From NCBI RefSeq assembly GCF_011397635.1, contig NC_064765.1, positions 31,478,632 through 31,542,631 of the forward strand: a DNA stretch of 64,000 nucleotides. Direction: 5' to 3'. Made by a program: the position numbers and the translations under genes. The DNA comes from Epinephelus fuscoguttatus. Its lineage: Eukaryota; Chordata; Actinopteri; Perciformes; Serranidae. This document shows positions 24,601 to 34,234 of this stretch, piece by piece; position 1 is the first letter of the stretch; every line of letters begins with the position of its first letter. The notes below the pieces were generated by a model. The model ran no database searches. It saw nothing but the letters and a program-made list of their open reading frames with translations, and was not told the DNA's origin.

Positions 24601-27600
24601 CATCAGTCTGAGTCGTGGGAATTTCTCTGTGAAGAACATCTGTTTGTGCATCATTCCTTTCACCTTCATGACTACTTACACTAATTTTTATAGATGCATC
24701 TGTGGATTCCTCTGTGTTCTGATTGATCTGATTTGGGATTTCGGCAACTTCCTCAACAATGTCATCTGCTTTGTCCTCAGCCTCGCCTACAGATCCTCCC
24801 ATGGAGTTTGAAGTTAAATCCACAAAGCTCACATCAGGCCCTAAATTTATGTCAGATTGTGTAAAAACACCCTGATCAGTGTCACTTGCAGTTTTAATGT
24901 CTTGTTCCCCTCGCTCTCTGTTCTCATCCTCGCTCTCATTCTCTATTGATTTGGGCATCTCATGATCTTTACCTTCCATTTCTTCTGATCTTTCCAAGTC
25001 TAGGACATTTTTCTCTTCTCTTCTGTAAATATCTGAAACATTATCTTCCTCTTCTTCCTCACTGTTGTTGAGCTTCGAAGACATTTCACCTACAGCCTTG
25101 GGCGTTCTCTCTAACTCGGTCTGAGGCGTAATATCTTTTTGATCAATCTTGGATGCTGCATCTTCAGGGAAGACACTATCCTTGCTACTGTCTGAAGTAC
25201 TTATATCATTATTATCACTGTCAGCACTGACTCTAATCTCTGATGGGGCATCTTGGTCATTCTGAGTTTCTTCCACCTCCAATTCATTTGTAGTTATCTC
25301 CTCTGTCAGTGCAGGTTGTGATTGACTGGTATCCATATTCTCTGAGCTTGTTGGTTGTTCTAAGGTTATGTCCTCTTCTGTCTCCTTTAAACCACTTCCT
25401 GTGCTCTCGTCAACTTCACTCTTGTCATTCCCAAAGCCTAACATGTCCCCAATCCCCATATCCAACCAAGAAGCAGGCTCTGGCTGTTCGTCTTCCTTGG
25501 CTTCTATTTCAGCTGTTGTCTCACGTCCTGACTCCTGATCAGTAATGCCAAACCCCAGCGTACTCGACAGTCCATTTCCTAGCCAACCCAATGTCCCCAT
25601 CTCTTTCTTCTCCTCTTCATGTAATTGGCTGCCTTCTAAATCTAGAGACATCCTCCTGCTCCTGAATTTCTCTGCTGGTTCTTCCTCATTGTCTCGTTCT
25701 TCACCTTGCTCTTTTTCTACTGAATCATCCGTTTTTTTCTCTCCTCCAAAGCCAAGCCACCCGGTCATGGTTGAAGTAATAGAATCATCACTTTCTCCGT
25801 CTTCTTCTCTGCTTTCTATAGCATCATCAGGTTTTCCATCTCCTCCCAACCCCAGCCACCCTGTCACTGAAGAAGCGACAGAAGCTCCGGCCTGCATCTC
25901 CTTTCCCTCATCTTCTTTCTCTCCGTCAGCCAAATTTTCAGTTTCTTCCTCTTTAGCAAGACCTAACCATCCTGTCACTGAAGAACCCAGCCAGGAAGAG
26001 GGAGCAGACCCACCTTGTTCGTTCGGAGCTGCAGGAGTCTCCTGTGCTTCCTCGTGAGTCCTGGCAGCAGCGTCACCAGTATTTTTGTTTTCGTCCTCTT
26101 CTGTCAGTGTGGCCTCAGTTGCCTGTGTTGAAACTGGAGATTCTGTAGAAGGATCTTCAGATGTTTGTAGACTTTCAGCATTTGTGTCATCGGTGTATAG
26201 AGTGGTTTGGGTGGTTTCTGACTCCTGGTTTTGGATTTTCTGATCATTATCATCACCATCATCATCACTATCCAGATGACTGGAGTCAATGGGGTAACCA
26301 AACTCATCCATACAGAAAAAATCAGATTTCTGAATGAAGAGAGGAAATAAGGAATAAGGCTTTATTTTGTATAGATTCAAATACTACACCAAACATTGCA
26401 CCAATTCACTATTTATTCTATTTTGATTTACAATCACAAACTAAAGTTATTATGAAAGAGTTTGCTTTGTTCAAAACCTCTAATCTCAAAGTCTATTTAC
26501 CTGTGTCTCCACTACTTTCTCCACAGTAGCATAAACCTGCTCCTCTTGCACTGCATCCTTTGGAAAATAACCAAACTGTTTGTCAATCTGAAATCAAAAG
26601 GAAGCAGAGCAGTGATCACAGTTCTGTGAAGCCCTGACAGCATTGTGAAAAAAATGAAGGAGGAAGCAAACAGCAACAAGAATTACAGTCCCATCAGAAA
26701 AGAGGCTTGTACTGTATAAGAACTCTAAGAATTCAATAAGATACTTGAAAATAAAAAAAAATTGAGGTGACTCTTGACGCAATGTGGATTTCGTATCACA
26801 GTGGTTCTGGTATCTGTTTTAACTTTATATCAAATATCTGCATCTGCAATCACTTTTTTGTGCATTCAGGTATAGATTTGTGTTGAACACTCCACAGTTA
26901 CATAAATAAATAGGGTTAGTTCACATTGGTTCAATCTTTGCTTAAACCAAAGGTCACTCAAAGCAGTGGTGGATGAGCATTACTCAAATTACCATGGTTT
27001 AAAATTCAGTGCGAGGAATGGTGTCACATGGGTCAGTACTTTAACAAAATCATTTTCACCTTAATCAATAACTTCATGTTATGTCACTGAAAAGCAGAGC
27101 AGTTCTTCTACAATGGCTACATAAAATGATTACCAAAGTAAAAGACTCACAAGTAGGGGTGATGTTGGTTCAGCACATTAATATGTAGATTAGTGTTTAT
27201 CATTCTGTCTGTCATGGTACATAATCACATCATTAAGTAAAAGAACTGCAGAGCTCTCAGACATTTGTGTTTATCAGATGCAGCGTTAACATGACTCAGC
27301 CAATCAGTGCTGAAAACCTAAACTATCTGTATTATAATCAAGACTAATCTGTTTAACCTAGAACCTGAGATGAGGGATTGTTTACATTTGGTAGTTGATT
27401 AATTATATGCTGCTTTAAAGAGAGAATAAGGCGGATATATAGGCAAATAGATGGAGATATCAAACTCACGCTGCCTGCCCACAGGTCTTCCCTCTTTCCA
27501 GTGAGTTTGTGGTAAACAAAGAATGTGTCTCCTCGTCTAAAGCTCAGGAAACGGCAGTCCTTACCATGGTGGTCCCTGATGGCCTGCACTCTGCTCATGA

Positions 27601-27923
27601 AGCCTACAAACACACACGTAGTAGCAAAGAGACAAACACAAAGACATAATTTAAGTAAGAACTGGATAGATGGATTAAATGTATGCATGAAAACAGTAAA
27701 AAAATATCATCATAAAGAAAGCTTTAAATGTGGCTGATTGTATACAAACTAAATATATAGGCTATTATAAACTGGCATTATATATTAGTAGGTAGGACTT
27801 ACTTTCACATGCAGAATCTCCACAGATCTTGTAGTCAGACAACAATCCCAGATTTAAGTGAGGTAAAATCATAAAAAAGATGCTTGTACCCCACAGGATT
27901 TTATAAGCCTGTGAAACAGCCAT
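7387..27923 (-). CDS. mia2: Mia2 long form (TALI): SH3-containing ER-exit-site cargo receptor, 2608 aa
   Basis: A single-pass ER membrane protein of the TANGO1 family, which loads bulky cargo (collagen, lipoproteins) into COPII carriers. Luminal exons: 27803-27923, 27470-27603, 26501-26587, 21532-26329, 21155-21382, 20767-20867. Then the membrane exon 17533-17664 and 21 cytoplasmic exons, listed under the short form. Summed length is 7827 bases, an exact multiple of three with no internal stop. Order: signal peptide (residues 1-29), cysteine-containing MIA-type SH3 domain ([10 protein letters not shown]...CRFLSF...REDLWAGS...FGYFPKDAV, about 30-105), acidic luminal region (115-1713), helical stretch before the membrane, membrane segment (about 1844-1865), coiled coils, and a proline-rich C-terminus that binds Sec23 in relatives. 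Synteny with pnn, gemin2 and fbxo33, plus the [13 protein letters not shown] motif, separates it from MIA3. The luminal part is far longer than my recollection of human MIA2 (roughly 600 residues). Confidence 0.95.
7917..8690. mobile_element. Non-autonomous hAT-like transposon (MITE), 774 bp
   Basis: It starts TAGGATTGGGTACCG and ends in the inverse, CGATACCCAACCCTA. It is bordered by perfect 8-base target duplications CCCAACAC at 7909-7916 and 8691-8698, the hAT signature. GGTACC-rich subterminal repeats are visible at both ends. No transposase frame is present. It makes up most of the mia2 intron between exons 8759-8811 and 7695-7863. Confidence 0.88.
10991..11888. mobile_element. Long-terminal-inverted-repeat MITE, about 0.9 kb
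   Basis: About 230 bases at 10991-11225 reappear, inverted and diverged, at about 11650-11888. Pairs include CTTAAAAGGATACTTC with TTTTCCTTTG, the ATTATACTGCAC / TTTTGCTGTTG blocks, CAATTCATCAA and CAACGTAA. The middle (11230-11650) is non-coding. It lies in a mia2 intron. Family not assigned. Confidence 0.7.
12078..12102. repeat. (TG)n microsatellite near the mia2 donor at 12107
   Basis: An interrupted TG run ends a few bases from the donor site of exon 12108-12221, on the intron side. Confidence 0.8.
15840..16500. repeat. Dispersed repeat copy A (mia2 intron)
   Basis: The segment shares blocks such as GGTTCACTCTCACT and GGATGTGTAAATA-RGCA-CTGTTTGC, in the same order and orientation, with an intron of fbxo33 (about 54900-55410). 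Shared blocks in two unrelated introns indicate an interspersed repeat. No coding capacity; class unknown. Confidence 0.5.
17252..17273 (-). other. mia2: 22-base microexon of mia2
   Basis: Encodes VKSRMYR plus one base. It lies between good acceptor (CCCCACAG) and donor (GTAAGT) sites. Leaving it out breaks the frame. The residues match VRSRLYV just after the human membrane segment. Confidence 0.88.
17533..17664 (-). other. mia2: mia2 membrane-spanning exon shared by both isoforms
   Basis: Encodes [20 protein letters not shown] followed by a hydrophobic segment ([20 protein letters not shown]). It matches human VVAALPEGMRPDSNLYGFPW. Upstream exons 20767-20867 (long form) and 18517-18618 (short form) both join it in phase 0. 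Confidence 0.93.
18619..18790 (-). promoter_or_regulatory. Candidate internal promoter of mia2 with a UPR-type motif
   Basis: Just upstream of the short-form start codon. CCACGTCA at 18754-18761 reads TGACGTGG on the minus strand, the core of the unfolded-protein-response element bound by XBP1/ATF6 and related CREB3-family factors, about 136 bases before the ATG. A second ACGT core (GCACGTCG) lies about ten bases away. Promoter function is inferred. Confidence 0.45.
18791..19930. other. mia2 intron DNA without recognisable features
   Basis: Part of the long-form intron between exons 20767-20867 and 17533-17664. I see no exon, RNA gene or classified repeat here. The open frame at 19669-19974 has no known motif. 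Confidence 0.5.
19944..20702. mobile_element. Internally deleted Tc1/mariner-like element with long inverted ends
   Basis: The right end, read on the minus strand (TACAACCCTGATTCCAACAA, AAAGTGTAAA, TTTGCAAATCCTTTT, AATACAGTACAAAGAC), reappears with changes at the left end from about 19944 onward, giving imperfect inverted ends of about 150 bases. The interior on the minus strand still encodes [16 protein letters not shown], which resembles the helix-turn-helix of Tc1-like transposases. No catalytic domain remains. The exact left boundary is uncertain. Confidence 0.7.
23240..24110 (-). repeat. mia2: Glu/Lys-rich repeat block with an exact 216-bp period in mia2
   Basis: The block is made of degenerate 12-15 residue modules of the type [14 protein letters not shown]. 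On top of these sits a longer repeat. QEEV(D/E)EIKEEDNQ begins at 23824 and recurs at 23608, and a third, diverged copy ([12 protein letters not shown]) begins at 23392. Both steps are exactly 216 bases (72 codons). Within each unit the modules recur in the same order: [38 protein letters not shown]. Confidence 0.9.
25435..25990 (-). repeat. mia2: Five WLG/WLD-type repeats in the mia2 luminal domain
   Basis: Five degenerate copies: [59 protein letters not shown] and [15 protein letters not shown]. Each is followed by an acidic linker of 25-55 residues. Human MIA2 has the related motifs EWFGLGGE, TGWFGGGFTSYLGFG and SWFDFGFAILGFA, so the module is ancestral. It may form amphipathic membrane- or cargo-binding segments, which is inference. 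Confidence 0.85.
26588..27469. other. mia2 intron without recognisable features
   Basis: The sequence between exons 27470-27603 and 26501-26587 shows no coding similarity and no repeat that I could delimit. Confidence 0.6.
27470..27603 (-). other. mia2: mia2 SH3-domain exon
   Basis: Encodes the core of the MIA-type SH3 fold ([39 protein letters not shown]). With the cysteine pair supplied by the preceding exon (KICGDSAC) this matches the MIA/MIA2/MIA3 family, a secretory-pathway SH3 that does not bind classical PxxP ligands. It is completed by FGYFPKDAV in the next exon (26501-26587). Confidence 0.92.
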
Positions 27924-28533
27924 TCTTGTTGATTTAACAGGAGTGTATCAAGGAGAAAATGTCCATAATAGCTTAAAAATAACTCCAGCCAGTTGTGCTG
28001 GCAAGTGGACATTGCCTCTAAGCTGCTGCTGTCATGAAGACTCAATGCTAAATAAGAGAGCTGAGATAAGATATGGGCTTAAGGCTAGCGTGAGGATAAT
28101 TATTAACATCCAAGAGCTGCTTGCAATACTAAACATTATCTGGTCACTGGTCAAAGGTTTTTATTTATTTTAACATAAAAGGGGAACTCTTATAATTTAA
28201 ATTTCACAGTGAAATAAATAAACAAACATGGCGACATATAATTGTTTTGGCAAGGTAAAACGTGGACTTTTTGTGGACTTCGGACTACAGCTGAAAAATT
28301 GACAACACGCGTAGCGTTCATCACCATGCCAACCAACGCCGCGCGTAAAGACAACGTCATCACTTCGCGTTTACAAACAAGATGGCTTCCTAGTCTTTGA
28401 ATAGTTTTACCACCTGTGAAAAATTCGTTGTTTTGGTTGCCAGAGGATATTTCTGTCGTACGTCGGCGCTTCATTTGCACTTGGCAACATTTTGCCTCAT
28501 ACATTATAGAAATTAGCTTAGAATTGATACAAA
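27924..28533. promoter_or_regulatory. Shared head-to-head promoter region of mia2 (minus) and gemin2 (plus)
   Basis: Only 610 bases separate the two start codons, which point away from each other. The gemin2-proximal half is locally richer in CpG (AACACGCGTAGCG, GCCGCGCGTAAAG) and contains CAACGTCATCAC, a CRE-like half site, and an ACAAGATGGCTTCC YY1-like site near 28379. No TATA box is obvious. A shared promoter is inferred from spacing. Confidence 0.5.
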
Positions 28534-30219
28534 ATGAAGTCGGACGTGGAGGAGCTAATGCCGAGACTGCTGCCTGTTGAGTTTGAAGCTGGTGCAGAGG
28601 AGCTGGACCTGAATGGACCGCCGAGAAACCCCCGGGAATACCTCCGACAAGTCCAGTAAGTTCACCTCAAACAACTCCCCTGTTTGCCCTTTGGATAGTT
28701 TAGAATAATGTGACTCTATCGGGGGCTGCTGCCATGTACTACACTGATACTTCCACCGGATATAATGTAAATATGATTGTTATTCGAGGGCGTATCAACT
28801 AGCTAGGTTGATATATCAATTTCAGGGACTATTCTTTATTTATCACAGGACGGGGGTGGCTGGCGTGTGACATTTTTTTTTACTTTACTTTTTATTATGG
28901 CCCACCCCGAAGCTACAAATATTTTTCCTTGAGTCTCACTCATTTCATTTTTTAATTTAGTTTTCATTTAAGTTTACAATAAATATTGTTTAATGCTTAT
29001 ATTTCCACGCTTTCCTTGCATGTACACTACTCACAAAAAGACACAATGACTGTCAAATTGAACGGAACTTTCAACTTTTTTCTGCATCGGTTGGTTCGGT
29101 TTGTCATGTGTTTGAATACTGTCTACTTTTCATCAGGTTGGAGGCTTCACAATGTCCAGAGGTGGTGGTTGCTCAGATTGACCCCAAGAAATTAAAGAAG
29201 AAACAAACAGTCAATGCCTCTGTGAGTAAATGTACAGTGAGGAATTTCAATATGTGTATATACAGGCTACTGCATTGTACTGTCCTGTACACTGTAACAT
29301 ACAGTGCAATATCTACCTTGGCGTTCCTCTTGATGTGGTCTGATATTAGTATATTGAATCCACTTTTTATTAGTAGTCAGGCTGCTTATATAAAGTATTA
29401 ACTGAGCTACAAGGGATATATGGATAATGTTGGCATGTATGACACTCAGTGGGATGAGATGAATGTATTCTGTGTCTTCAACTGTCTGAGAAGTGTGTCT
29501 TGTGTCTCTCAGGTGGCAGGTTGCCATGCTGCTCCAGTGGGTTTCTGCCCCAGTCTCAGCTGGCAGCAGCACCAAGTCAGTAACTTCTCAGATGTCAGAC
29601 AGGTAAAACAAAACACACACAAAAAAACCAAAATCTCCCAAATTGTACAACAAAACCGTTGTTGAAGAAACGAAAATCCATTCTGTCTCATAGCACTCTC
29701 CCCCTGCACTTAGAGTTTCAGAGGTTGAGTTGTGTTCTGCAAAGGCATGTAATCACTGGAGTATGTTAACTACATGATCTGTTTTCACTGTCAAACTGTT
29801 TTTGGGTCCTGTATTTTGCTTTCAGAGCATCACAAAGAACAGGAATCACTGGAGCAGCCAGACTCTGGATGATAATGTGCTGCTGGTAAGGAGATGGCAC
29901 GATCGCCGAGTTCATTCAGTAGTTGGAAAAGTGTAAAAACTGATTACCATCACCACAAAGGCATCCATTTCTTAATTTGAGCAGAATGCTGATCTGAAAT
30001 GTAATGTAGATAAATACACATAAGACAGGGCAAACTGAGTAAGAGATATTGTATTTGTTCTTAATTCATATTTGTTATGTGCGTGTGTCCTACAGCCAAA
30101 GCTAACAGACGAGAAGGGCTGGATGAGATTTTGTTTAGGAGAGATGGTCTATCTGGGCACGTCTTCCTGCCACACAGATGCTGAACCAGAGCCAGCACTG
30201 GACTATAGCAAGGTGGTAA

Positions 30220-30265
<46 letters not shown>

Positions 30266-31824
30266 ACAAGAACATCTCATTAAGTAAACCATTAATATGC
30301 AGCTGATGTTTTTGTTAGTGGTCAGGCAGATCTAATGGAAAGATTTTAATCAATGAAGTTGATGCGAAAAACATTCTTAAAACATCTGTGAAATTTCCAT
30401 CTGTCACTTTAAACACTGGACTGCATTCTACAACTTTTAAACTCTAAAGTGACCACAGTTATAGCTGTTTCTTTTTTAATTATAGAAGAGCATGTAATAT
30501 AATAACCCAAGCATGTGTCTGTGCTCAGGTGGGTTTCCCTCCCTTCCTCAGCATAGTCAGCAGACTAAACCAGGTAAATAACTTCCTCATTTACACATTG
30601 AGCTCACACTCAATCAGTTCAACAGTCTGATTATTACATATGTGTTTTCTCCCATCTCTCTGTGTCCAGTCTACCGTACTGATGGTGTTGGAAATTCTAA
30701 TCTCTTGGTTTGAGGAACACCACTTTGTTCCACAGTTGGTGAGTTAAGTTTTTTTTAAGTCACTCCACATTTTCCAGTTATATTCAGATATATTTTGCCC
30801 CCTACTGTGACATTGTAGATAAACAGGACGGTGGCATGTCCATCTTATTCCTCCTAACCAAGATAAAGTATGCAATGAACACTTCTACATTTTGTTTTTG
30901 CTTGTCCATTCTAATCCATTCCACAGTTGAAATATGAAAGGCTATCACTGTATAATGGTTTGTTTTCTTGTGTGTCTATATCACCTGTTTGTTTCAGGGT
31001 CGCTGGTTGTATGCTTTGTTGGCCTGCCTGGAGAAGCCTCTGCTGCCTGAAGCCCACTCCTGCATCAGACAGTTGGCCAGGAGATGTGCTCAGCTCCGCA
31101 GCACACTGGTAGGATTCAGTCTGTACCACTGTCCTCTAGCCTGTGGTTAACTACTACTGCCACCCTCTGTGTAATACTACCTGTGTGTATTTGCTGTACT
31201 CTTAGCTCGAAACCTACGAGTTGCTATCTACAGTATTTTGGGGGAATTTTTTGTCTATCTTTGGTGCTTAAACTTCACTGCAGGGTAGATCACACAACAC
31301 ATGCTAACTGGCAGTGTTCTTTGACAAAATGAGTAACTGGATAATGGCACTGTACTCCTACATGTTAACTATTCACAGGTGTGTGTGTGCTCATTGACAT
31401 AATTTGATTCGTGATGTGATACATTACAGCTGATGATATCTGTATGTGTCTTTCTTTATGAATCCACAGGAGAGTCCGGAGGATGACAAACTGCCTGCTC
31501 TCAACCTGCTCATCTGTCTTGTTGCCAGGTATCTACCACTGAGTTGTACTACTGTAATTTATATTGGTCAGGTCACATAAACTCTGATATAACTGGGCTG
31601 TCTGCATTAAATCCAACACAAAGAGACTTAGTGCTGTCAACATTTTGTGGTCCTAGCTACCAATATTGCACATGTTTAGAGTGATTACACGAACATATTA
31701 TACTTTGAATGATGTCAGATATAACTTGTGTGCTAAACACTATATGCATGTAATTATGCTAATTTTCCTTTGTCTTTGTTGCAGATATTTTGAGCAGAAT
31801 GACCTGGCAGACCAGCCGCAGTGA
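28534..31824 (+). CDS. gemin2: Gemin2, SMN-complex subunit, 265 aa
   Basis: Ten exons: 28534-28655, 29137-29221, 29513-29602, 29826-29885, 30096-30212, 30529-30573, 30670-30738, 30998-31108, 31470-31528, 31785-31824. They total 798 bases in one frame. The protein follows human Gemin2 throughout: [107 protein letters not shown]. Gemin2 binds SMN and holds the Sm pentamer during snRNP assembly in the cytoplasm and Cajal bodies. The start is the first in-frame ATG. The longer human N-terminal extension is absent from this exon. An AATAAA lies at 31922-31927. Its neighbour upstream is mia2 (divergent) and downstream is pnn (convergent). Confidence 0.96.
30222..30255 (+). repeat. (GT)n microsatellite nine bases after a gemin2 donor site
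   Basis: A run of about 17 GT units starts just behind the donor AAG/GTGGTAAAA of exon 30096-30212. Confidence 0.92.
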
Positions 31825-31921
31825 GAGCAGGGGTGAACTATTGACCAACATCAACAACACAGTGAGAAGGGATGTGTCAAAAGCCCTCTGACTGATGGAG
31901 CATTCAGACAGCAGGCTGTAC

Positions 31922-31927
31922 AATAAA
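31922..31927 (+). terminator. Candidate gemin2 polyadenylation signal
   Basis: AATAAA about 100 bases after the gemin2 stop codon. A later ATTAAA-type signal near 32226 is a possible alternative. Confidence 0.5.
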
Positions 31928-32429
31928 GCAACAAGAAATGACCTAAAGATGGAAGAGTCTTTGCCAACTGAGTAAAATCACTGGAGAGAACTGAATATTT
32001 CCAAGGATGCAACACTGCAAACAACCATGTAGGGAACTTTGGAGATGCTGCACATTAAAGTTGCTATGAAAGTTGAGGACAGAGTCAAAGGGACTAGATC
32101 ATGAAAGTAGCCATGTTATTTGAACCTTTGCTGATAAAAACGAACAGCAAACAAAACTAAAGATAATAATCATCTTTTGTTTCTTTGTAAATTTAATTGA
32201 GGTTTATGGATGCAATATTTTTCTATTAAACTGTGTTTTGTGGGATAACTACGTGTGGACAGTGTTGTTGGTCATGAAGTGTTCAGGCCCCCCACAAATA
32301 TAGTTGCAAATATTAATACTGTTGCTTTTAAGTTGGACAAAGGGCAAAGCTGACTGCATGACTGCTGCCAGGGGCCTGACACCTCAGATGATCACATTTA
32401 GAGAGCCTTTGGAATGAGCCCCTACTCCA

Positions 32430-33000
32430 GCCATGCTGATGTACAGTCATTGGGTACCAGCACATGACAGACCAAATTCTGTCTTTGGCTAGTCCCCTGT
32501 TGGATCATATTAAGCCTGTTGTAAGGAATCTTGGTGTGTGATTTGACAGGAATTTATGTTTTGAGCAGCACATAAAGCTTATGCAATCATTTATCATCTT
32601 GGAAATAATTCAAAAATATAAATTAACTGAACTTTTAAAGATTCCTTCATCTCATCACAAATAACTGCAACAGCCTTTTCAACCCAAACAGAGGGGCGTA
32701 ATCACATCTCTCCAGTTTTGGCCTCTATTCACTGGCCCTCCATATGTGGTAGAATGCATTTTAAGATTTTACTGATTACTCTTAAGGCTCTTAATGGCCT
32801 CTATCCCTGCTTCATTTCTGACCTCTCAGTTCCATGTGTACTGGTACGTACTTTTGAGATCCTCAGGGTATTGCCTTTTCCAGAGGCTCGCTTGAATACC
32901 AAAGAGGACAGAGCGTTTGCAGTCAGGGCCCTGAGGCATTGGAGGGATAAACGATCAGATCGGCTGAATCCGTGATCTCTTAAGTCCCTTCTTGAAACAT
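32430..33000 (+). mobile_element. Decayed L2-like LINE fragment (3' part of the reverse transcriptase ORF)
   Basis: Broken frames carry remnants of the C-terminal region typical of fish L2-like LINEs, such as RNLGV.FD and SIHWP...MHFKILLITLKALNGLYP...ISDL. The same blocks are better preserved in the element at 39760-41270. Several stops and frameshifts make it a relic. Confidence 0.7.
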
Positions 33001-34234
33001 TCTTTTATTGGACAGTCTTTCTTAATTTTGCTTGAGTTTCCATTCCTTCTGAACTGTCTTTTGAACTTCAATTCCTCGATTTTTATACAAAACTCTGTCT
33101 TTGAAACAGTAAGATCAGATATTAGATTATTGGTCTTGAAATGCCAAGTTAAAAAGATGCTACATACATACATACATACTAGAGCTGAAATGATCAATTG
33201 ATGAACAGAACACTGTCAAACCATAGATAACTGATCAAAATGGAAGGATTTGTTTTGTTTTGTTTTTGCAGTACTGTAACGTAATTACCTTTGGATTTTG
33301 GTCTGTTGGTCAGACAGACTGTTTGAATATGTAACCATAGACGCTGGGATGTGATGAGACTTTGTATTTTGGCATTTAACAGACCAAACGATTGAAAAAA
33401 AAAAAGGAAAATAATGATGAATAATTATGATGCTGAAAACAGTTGTAGCCCAATGTGAGAAAGAAATACCAAACCACACAAATTTTCACTAATAGCTCAC
33501 CTTTAATATGAAGCAGATTCTCAGTCGGTACAAAAAAAAAAAAAAGATTTCATAAACCAGCATTTGAGCAAATCAAACATGTACCATATAATGACGATAC
33601 AAGGGCCTTGACATTGATCAAATAGTGGAAATAAATGAGGTTTAACAGCGTTGTCACGTCACCTTGAAACACAACTACTGTATGCTAATGGTTACTGCTA
33701 CCATAACCACCAACACCCCAGCCTATGGCATTATGATCGGGATGGGGGAAAAAAAAAAAAAAAAAAAAATCAAACAAACATTCAATACCAGCTTTTCATC
33801 ATAGTGCCACAAAGACCTTTATAAAACCTACATGTCAGGCCAACAATATTTTTTTAAACTGGATTTAAAATGACCAAACTATAACCAAGTCTGGAATAGT
33901 CTCGCCGTCTTAAACCTGTTTAATAAGGGATCCAATCAGAGACAGATGCACCACTGACTTAAGTCCACTTTACATTTCCTTTTGCAAAGTAAAAAATACG
34001 GGAGAACTTAGGAAAATCATGACCAGTCATCCACTTCCTTTTCGACACTGATTTATAAATCCCTACAGTGAGAAAAATCCTTCTGTTAAAACCTCAATAA
34101 GCCTTTATGTAGCGTTTTAAGGGAAAATACTAGTTTAAAAACCTTTGTCTTGTGTCTTTAAGTAAATAGTTGATTTCTCCCTCAGTGTTTTTTGTTTGTA
34201 AGTTTTACTATACAGATGCTGAATGAGAACCACA
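33001..34234. other. Convergent gemin2/pnn interval, including the pnn 3' UTR
   Basis: No coding similarity. Contains A-rich runs (33531-33545, 33749-33769). An ATTAAA on the minus strand (TTTAAT at 33502-33507) is a possible pnn polyadenylation signal. Confidence 0.4.

Larger units (their letters stand above)
21532..26329 (-). other. mia2: Giant 4.8-kb luminal exon of mia2 (1599 codons)
   Basis: One open exon between the acceptor at 26330 and the donor at 21531 (CACAG/GTGAAT). It starts [17 protein letters not shown], equivalent to KESDFLCL in human MIA2. It holds WLG-type repeats near residues 227-412, then acidic Ser/Thr/Glu-rich disorder. A Glu/Lys repeat block (about 857-1147) follows, and then a conserved helical segment with [20 protein letters not shown]. 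It ends [12 protein letters not shown]. The antisense strand shows several long open frames, caused by GAG/GAA-rich codon use. Confidence 0.9.

Noticed and set aside
33180-33260. Possible ATCAATTGATGA-type fish repeat
   Set aside because: Too short and diverged to delimit or name.
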